From positions 62,001-126,000 of the forward strand of contig NZ_FOBC01000007.1 of the NCBI RefSeq assembly GCF_900109725.1: DNA of 64,000 bases, in the 5' to 3' direction. The notes under the pieces are model-generated. The model did not search any database. It saw only the letters and a program-made list of their open reading frames with translations, and was not told where the DNA came from. This DNA comes from Halomonas daqiaonensis (GTDB lineage Bacteria; Pseudomonadota; Gammaproteobacteria; Pseudomonadales; Halomonadaceae). Position numbers and translations under genes: made by a program. Shown here one piece after another: positions 59,416-64,000 of this stretch; the stretch's first letter is position 1, and the number at the start of each line of letters is the position of its first letter.

Positions 59416-61236
59416 ATGGTCGATGTAGAACTCTCACAGCCGCCTTTTACCTTTCTCGACGAGGAAGGCCGGGAGCGCGTTCGCAGCGGCATCGACCTTG
59501 CCTATTTCGACCGTGACGAGATCATTCTCGATGCCGGCCAGCCCGGTGAGTATGTATTCCTGATCCACAAGGGCGAGGTTGCCGAGCTCGATCCGACCCT
59601 GCCGGGCGCCCAGTCACGCATTGGCCACTACACCGCCGGTGACCTGTTCGGCGCCATCAGCATCCTCAACGGCAAGAGCCGCTATCGATTCCGGGCCGAG
59701 CAGGAGAGCCTCTGCTACCTGCTGCCCAAGGGGCTGTTCAAGCAGCTCTGTGAGGCCTATCCGGCCTTCTCCGAATTCTTCCGCCAGCGCCTGGCACAGA
59801 AGACACGGCTGCTCACCGAAGGCCGCGCGGAGGGCGGCGTGACCATGGCCGGCTTCATGCTCGCCCGGGTCAGTGACTGCATGCGCGACCCGCTGCTCGT
59901 CGAGGATTCGACCAGCATTGCCGAGGCAGTCCACACCTTGAACGACAGCCATGCCGACAGTCTGCTGGTGCAGGGTGAGGATGGACCCGGCATGGTCACC
60001 AAGACCGACCTGCTCAATGCCTTGGTACTCGAGGGGCAGGCGCAGGATAGCCTGGTTCAGGCGATTGCCCACTTCGAGCTGATCACGGCGACGCCAGGCC
60101 AGTATCTGTTCGAGGTGCTGGTCCAGATGACCCGTTTCAAGGTCGAGCGCGTGGTGGTGATGGATGATGGCACCCCGGTAGGGGTGGTGGAGTTGACCGA
60201 CGTACTCAGCTACTTCTCCAGCCGTAGCTATGTGGTCAGCCTTCAGGTGGAGCAGGCCAACAGCCTGGCCGCCCTGGCCGCCGCCAGCCGCCGCACGCCG
60301 GAGCTGGTGCGGGCGCTGATGGCCCAGGGTGTCAAGCTGCGCTTCGCGATGGGACTGCTGGCGGCCCTCAATGGGCGCATCATGAACAAGGCCTGGGGCT
60401 TTCTGATCGATGAGCGCCACCATTCCGATAGCTGCCTGATCGTGATGGGCAGCGAAGGGCGTGGCGAGCAGATCCTCAAGACCGACCAGGACAATGGCCT
60501 GATCCTCGCCGACGATGTGGAATGGCCCGACTGCCACGAACAGATGCAGCGTCTCACCGAAACGCTGATCGAGCTGGGCTATCCGCCTTGCCCGGGCAAT
60601 ATCATGGTTTCCAACCCTGAGTGGGTCGGCACCGAGACACAATGGCGCGGACGCATCGCGCAATGGGCGGAGAGCCGTGACGGCGAGAGCCTGATGCGGC
60701 TGGCCATCATGCTCGATTCGCACGCCGTGGCCGGCAATCCGGCCCTGCTCGAGCGGCTGCGCGAGGAACTCTTCGAGCGCTGCAGCCGCGACGAGATCCT
60801 GCTCTCCTATTTCGCGCGCACGGCGCTGCGCTTCTCCACCCCGCTGACGCTCTTCGGGTCGTTGAAGAAGCCGCAGCACGGTGTCGACATCAAGAAGGGG
60901 GGCATCTTCCCCATCGTCCATGGGGTGCGCACCCTGGCACTGGAGCGTCGTATCACCGCGACCTCCACACTGGAGCGACTCGAGGCTCTGGTGACCGATG
61001 GTCGTCTTGAAGAACGTTTCGCCGAGGACCTGGGGGAAGCGCTCTCGCTGTTCACCGAGTTGCGACTGCGACAGCAGCTCGAACGCCTCGACGACCCGGA
61101 GGACCGGGAAGAGGCCGACAGAGTAGTGGTTCAGGAGCTCTCGTCGCTGGAGCGGGACCTGTTGCGTGAGGCGCTGCATATCGTCAAGGACTTCAAGCAG
61201 CGGCTGTCGCACCGCTTCCACCTCGAGTACTCGTGA
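59416..61236 (+). CDS. cNMP-binding/CBS/DUF294 nucleotidyltransferase protein
   Basis: A 606-aa cytoplasmic protein. A cyclic-nucleotide-binding fold (about 20-140; AGQPGEYVFLIHKGEVAEL) comes first, then two CBS domains (about 150-280). Next is a GlnD-like nucleotidyltransferase DUF294 with MGSEGRGEQILKTDQDNGLI, keeping the DxD pair, and a C-terminal substrate-binding DUF294_C. Family members sit beside acetate symporters in many proteobacteria; the reaction is unknown, possibly nucleotidylation of a partner. ACGAGGAC precedes the ATG. Followed by an exonuclease-like gene 44 bp on. Confidence 0.88.
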   Translation: MVDVELSQPPFTFLDEEGRERVRSGIDLAYFDRDEIILDAGQPGEYVFLIHKGEVAELDPTLPGAQSRIGHYTAGDLFGAISILNGKSRYRFRAEQESLCYLLPKGLFKQLCEAYPAFSEFFRQRLAQKTRLLTEGRAEGGVTMAGFMLARVSDCMRDPLLVEDSTSIAEAVHTLNDSHADSLLVQGEDGPGMVTKTDLLNALVLEGQAQDSLVQAIAHFELITATPGQYLFEVLVQMTRFKVERVVVMDDGTPVGVVELTDVLSYFSSRSYVVSLQVEQANSLAALAAASRRTPELVRALMAQGVKLRFAMGLLAALNGRIMNKAWGFLIDERHHSDSCLIVMGSEGRGEQILKTDQDNGLILADDVEWPDCHEQMQRLTETLIELGYPPCPGNIMVSNPEWVGTETQWRGRIAQWAESRDGESLMRLAIMLDSHAVAGNPALLERLREELFERCSRDEILLSYFARTALRFSTPLTLFGSLKKPQHGVDIKKGGIFPIVHGVRTLALERRITATSTLERLEALVTDGRLEERFAEDLGEALSLFTELRLRQQLERLDDPEDREEADRVVVQELSSLERDLLREALHIVKDFKQRLSHRFHLEYS

Positions 61237-61280
61237 GTCACGAGGTAGTCAGAGAACGATAACAACGGGAGGTTTCATCC

Positions 61281-61907
61281 ATGCTCAAGGCACTGCGGCG
61301 TGCCGCCGATCGACGACGACAGGTCCATGGCGATTATGGTTGGCTCTTTTCCCCCTACACCGGGGAAGAGATGGTCGCCATTCATTGCAACGCCACAGGG
61401 CTCGATACCCGCCACGCCGAACTGGTGTCCCTGGCGGCGGTGCGTATTCGCGGTGACCGTGTCCTGACCAGCGATTCACTGGATCTGCACCTGGCTAGGC
61501 CGGCGAGTCTCTCCGGCGACTCGATCCGCATCCACGGCCTGCGTGCCATTGATCTTGCCGATGGGGCGAATGTCGAGGAGGCACTGACACGCTTCCTGGG
61601 CTTCGTCGGCAACCGTCCGCTGGTTGGCTGGCGCCTGGATTTCGATCTGGCCATGCTCAACCGCTATTTACGCCCCCTCTTCGGCTTTGACCTGCCCAAT
61701 GCCGGCATCGATGTCGCCCAGACCTATCAGCGTCAGCTGCGTCGCAGCCATCCCGAGCTGGATATCAGCCCGCGCTTCGAGAAGGTGGCCGAGCGGTTGG
61801 GCGTGCCGGTCATGGGGCGTCACACGGCTCTGGGTGATGCCGTCACCACGGCATTGATCCATCTGCGCCTGGCACGGGGCCCCATGCTGGCGAAACGGCT
61901 CTGCTGA
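61281..61907 (+). CDS. DEDDh exonuclease-like protein with degenerate first motif
   Basis: A 208-aa DnaQ-like fold. The ExoI motif, normally D-x-E-x-T-G-L-D, reads HCNATGLD, so His35 and Asn37 replace the two metal-binding acids. ExoII (VGWRLDFDLAMLNRYL) and ExoIIIepsilon (MGRHTALGDAVTTA) retain their Asp and His residues. The loss of both acids suggests reduced or no nuclease activity. It is probably co-transcribed with the preceding nucleotidyltransferase gene, as in related acetate loci. GGGAGG lies upstream of the ATG. Confidence 0.85.
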   Translation: MLKALRRAADRRRQVHGDYGWLFSPYTGEEMVAIHCNATGLDTRHAELVSLAAVRIRGDRVLTSDSLDLHLARPASLSGDSIRIHGLRAIDLADGANVEEALTRFLGFVGNRPLVGWRLDFDLAMLNRYLRPLFGFDLPNAGIDVAQTYQRQLRRSHPELDISPRFEKVAERLGVPVMGRHTALGDAVTTALIHLRLARGPMLAKRLC

Positions 61908-61992
61908 GTCCGAGCCTTCGTTTCGCCCGGCCATGGCGAGGGTGGTAGGATAGTGCTCGTTATTTCCAGCTACCCTGGCAGCGCCCGAGATC

Positions 61993-62913
61993 ATGCACGA
62001 CGCCCTGATGTTCGATCCCCGTGATACTTCCGCACCCGATGCCCCGTCCTTCACGGAGCCTGCGTCGACCCTTGCGGGCCACGATGCCCGAGGCAAGCGC
62101 GAGTTCAATAAGCTGCAGAAGCGCCTGCGCCGCCAGGTGGGCAATGCCATCATCGACTATGGGATGATCCACGAGGGTGATCGCGTGATGGTCTGCCTGT
62201 CCGGGGGCAAGGACAGCTACACCCTGCTGGAGATCCTGCGCAACCTGCAACGCAGCGCTCCGGTGGCCTTCTCGCTGGTGGCGGTGAACCTCGACCAGAA
62301 GCAGCCCGGCTTTCCGGAGCACGTGCTGCCCGAGTACCTCGAGGGTATCGGCGTCGAGTATCACATCCTCGAGCGCGACACCTACTCGGTGGTCAAGGAG
62401 AAGACCCCCGAGGGCAAGACCACCTGCGCGCTCTGCTCGCGGCTGCGGAGGGGCTCGCTCTATGGCTTTGCGGAAGAGATCGGCGCCACCAAGGTGGCGC
62501 TGGGTCACCACCGCGAGGACATCCTCGAGACGCTGTTCCTCAACATGTTCTTCGGCGGCAGTCTCAAGGCAATGCCGCCTAAGCTGCTCTCCGACGATGG
62601 CCGGAACATGGTGATTCGTCCACTGGCCTACTGCCGGGAAGCGGACATCGCCGAGTTTGCCCGGCTGATGGACTTCCCGATCATTCCCTGCAACCTCTGC
62701 GGCTCCCAGCCCAATCTGCAGCGCCAGGTGGTCAAGGAGATGCTGGCCGAGTGGGAGAAGTCCCATCCCGGCCGTCTCGAGAGCATGTTCAAGGCGGTCA
62801 CCAAGGTGGCGCCGTCGCAGTTGGCCGACCGCGAGCTCTTCGACTTCGCCGGCCTCGAGGAGAAGCAGGCCCGGCGGCAGGCCAGCCGCATCGATATCCA
62901 TCAGGAGCTGTAA
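61993..62913 (+). CDS. ttcA: tRNA 2-thiocytidine biosynthesis protein TtcA
   Basis: A 306-aa PP-loop ATPase that makes s2C32 in tRNA using a [4Fe-4S] cluster. The P-loop SGGKDS is at 70-75, with Cys pairs TTCALCSRL and IPCNLCGSQ as cluster ligands. The [18 protein letters not shown] block is typical. An N-terminal extension of about 30 residues precedes the conserved start; an in-frame ATG 15 nt downstream is possible. The ribosome-binding site is weak. Convergent with fnr. Confidence 0.95.
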   Translation: MHDALMFDPRDTSAPDAPSFTEPASTLAGHDARGKREFNKLQKRLRRQVGNAIIDYGMIHEGDRVMVCLSGGKDSYTLLEILRNLQRSAPVAFSLVAVNLDQKQPGFPEHVLPEYLEGIGVEYHILERDTYSVVKEKTPEGKTTCALCSRLRRGSLYGFAEEIGATKVALGHHREDILETLFLNMFFGGSLKAMPPKLLSDDGRNMVIRPLAYCREADIAEFARLMDFPIIPCNLCGSQPNLQRQVVKEMLAEWEKSHPGRLESMFKAVTKVAPSQLADRELFDFAGLEEKQARRQASRIDIHQEL

Positions 62914-62943
62914 GCTTTAAGCCGTAAGCGGGAAGACAATCAC

Positions 62944-62975
62944 AATCGCGCCCGTGACTTGTCACAGGGGCGATT
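62944..62975. terminator. Imperfect hairpin between ttcA and fnr
   Basis: AATCGC-GCCC-GTGAC and GTCAC-A-GGGGCGATT form an interrupted stem around a short TT apex in the convergent gap. The arms end in AAT/ATT, so it could act on both strands, weakly. Confidence 0.4.
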
Positions 62976-62997
62976 CGCTTCAGGCTGGCTTCGAGCT

Positions 62998-63741
62998 TCA
63001 GTGCGCGCCCTCTTCCTCGGCCACCTCGATAAGCGTCTCAAGGTCGAGGATGTTCACCTCGCGACCGGAGACGGCCACCAGACCCTGTGACTGGAAGCGG
63101 CCCAGGATGCGGCTGACGGTCTCTACGGCCAGCCCCAGATAGTTGCCGATGTCGGCTCGGGACATGGAGAGCCGGAAGCTGTAGGGGGAGTAGCCGCGAC
63201 GGCGGAAGCGATCGGAGAGGCTGGTGAAGAAGGCGGCCAGGCGCTGATCGGCGGTCTTGCGTGAAAGCAGGCGCATCATGCGGCGATCGTCACGCATCTC
63301 CTTGCTCATGCTGCGATAGAGCTGGCCTCGAAGCTCGGGCAGCGATTCGGAGAGGGCGTCGAGACGGTCGAAGGGAATCTCGCATACTGTGGTGGTCTCC
63401 AGGGCGATGACTGTGCCGGGGTAGCGTTCCTCGTCGATACCGTCAAGGCCCACCAGTTCGCTGGGCAGGTAGAAGTTGGTCAGTTGGTCCTCGCCGCTGC
63501 CCTCGGTGGTTACCTGCTTTAGGCTGCCGGAGCGCACTGCGTAGACACTGGTGAAGGTGTTGCCTTGGCGGAACAGCGATTCACCCTTCTTCAGCGGTGC
63601 CCGACGCCGGATGATCGCGTCGAACTGGTCCATGTCTTCGAATTCGAGCGCCAGTGGCAGGCAGAGTGAACTCAGGCTGCACGTCTGGCAGCGGGTCTCG
63701 TTCAGCATTGAACGGCGCCTGCCGGTCGCGGTGTCGGGCAT
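62998..63741 (-). CDS. fnr: Fnr/Anr oxygen-sensing transcription regulator
   Basis: A 247-aa CRP/FNR protein. Cluster ligands Cys18, Cys21 and Cys27 are in RCQTCSLSSLC, and Cys120 is in TTTVCEIPF. The cyclic-nucleotide-like beta roll spans about 35-150, and a C-terminal HTH (AVETVSRILGRFQSQGLV) has the FNR-type recognition residues E-x-x-S-R. It activates anaerobic genes when the [4Fe-4S] cluster is intact. The ATG at 63741 has GGAGGAG 3 nt upstream. hemN lies upstream on the same strand, as in pseudomonads where hemN is an Anr target. Confidence 0.94.
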   Translation of the reverse strand: MPDTATGRRRSMLNETRCQTCSLSSLCLPLALEFEDMDQFDAIIRRRAPLKKGESLFRQGNTFTSVYAVRSGSLKQVTTEGSGEDQLTNFYLPSELVGLDGIDEERYPGTVIALETTTVCEIPFDRLDALSESLPELRGQLYRSMSKEMRDDRRMMRLLSRKTADQRLAAFFTSLSDRFRRRGYSPYSFRLSMSRADIGNYLGLAVETVSRILGRFQSQGLVAVSGREVNILDLETLIEVAEEEGAH

Positions 63742-63859
63742 GCTCTCCTCCAAGGACGATGACTCAGTCACAGTATGGAGGATTGTCGTCCACCGGCAAA
63801 GCCTCCCTTAGGAGGTACCCTCCTGAGCAAACTCGCGATGCCATGATGCGTCGCGCCGG
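63742..63859 (-). promoter_or_regulatory. Leader/promoter region of fnr with palindromes
   Basis: 118 bp between the hemN stop and the fnr ATG. It contains a perfect palindrome TGACTCAGTCA (63760-63770) close to the fnr ribosome-binding site. It also has AGGAGG-TAC-CCTCCT (63810-63824), which competes with an adjacent CCTCC (63802-63806) for pairing. No standard FNR box (TTGAT-N4-ATCAA) is seen. Confidence 0.4.
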
Positions 63860-64000
63860 TCAGGCGGCACGGGCATCGAAGGCCGCCGCCAGGCGGTGAA
63901 CCAGCAGTCTCCCTGCCGGTGTGACCTCGAGACGTTCTTCGTGGCGCATCACCAGGCCGTCATGCTGAGCCAGAGCCAGCCGGGAGAGGGCATCGCTCAG
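63860..64000 (-). CDS. hemN: HemN C-terminus (oxygen-independent coproporphyrinogen III oxidase), partial
   Basis: The last 46 codons of a leftward gene running off the window edge. The sequence LSRLALAQHDGLV, then ERLEVTPAGRLLVHRLAAAF and FDARAA, matches the C-terminal winged domain of HemN (G-L-V ... V-T-P-x-G-R-L-L-V-R-x-I-A-x-x-F-D). The Fnr neighbour supports it. The radical-SAM core lies outside the window. Confidence 0.75.
   Translation of the reverse strand: MSDALSRLALAQHDGLVMRHEERLEVTPAGRLLVHRLAAAFDARAA

Overview
The window looks like a chromosomal segment of a GC-rich gammaproteobacterium, most likely Halomonas or a close Halomonadaceae relative. This is inferred from gene content and protein style: a dapA-bamC-purC cluster, scpAB rather than mukBEF, the CrbS/CrbR acetate locus, an Fnr/Anr regulator next to hemN, and generally acidic proteins. 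No rRNA, CRISPR array, prophage or intact insertion sequence is visible. Most of the window is densely packed core genome.

Layout. 1-2.6 kb: an SOS mutagenesis operon (umuDC) and an SDR oxidoreductase. 2.7-7.5 kb: a leftward GGDEF/EAL - kaiC - kaiB module (c-di-GMP enzyme plus clock-type ATPase and its partner). 7.6-12.7 kb: a degraded CoA-transferase tail abutting tRNA-Thr(CGT), tesB, tadA, a membrane diguanylate cyclase and mltF. 12.9-21.7 kb: purL-radD, then scpA-scpB-rluB, then tRNA-Lys(TTT). 21.75-25.1 kb: an AT-richer, gene-poor accessory strip. It carries a 24-aa membrane peptide, a CheB/CheR-PAS pseudogene cut by an IS3-family remnant, a small secreted protein, a YqaE-DUF4112 pair and a CsbD protein. 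Two related promoter-like cassettes in this strip each lie upstream of a small-protein gene.

25.2-36.3 kb: nadA, bepA, a TusA-like protein with a PerM-type permease, bcp, dapA-bamC-MBL-purC, trmO, a GNAT enzyme, nadC and ampD. 36.6-43.9 kb: pyruvate dehydrogenase aceE-aceF, adk, tsaB-rsmJ. 43.9-49.1 kb: plsB, a cardiolipin-synthase-like gene, an exact 16-copy 8-bp tandem repeat, a UPF0149 gene and sprT. 49.2-61.9 kb: an acetate-scavenging locus: acs, response regulator crbR, transporter-kinase crbS, a membrane protein, an actP-type symporter with its DUF4212 partner, a cNMP/CBS/nucleotidyltransferase protein and an exonuclease-like protein. 62.0-64.0 kb: ttcA, fnr/anr and the 3' end of hemN.

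The functional themes are acetate uptake and activation under CrbSR, with a recurring upstream motif that may be the regulator's site; c-di-GMP signalling coupled to KaiBC; envelope maintenance (mltF, bepA, bamC, ampD, plsB, cls); and nucleotide, NAD and lysine biosynthesis. The least conventional parts are the KaiBC/c-di-GMP operon, the decayed 21.7-25 kb strip with its paired cassettes, and the 8-bp repeat array.
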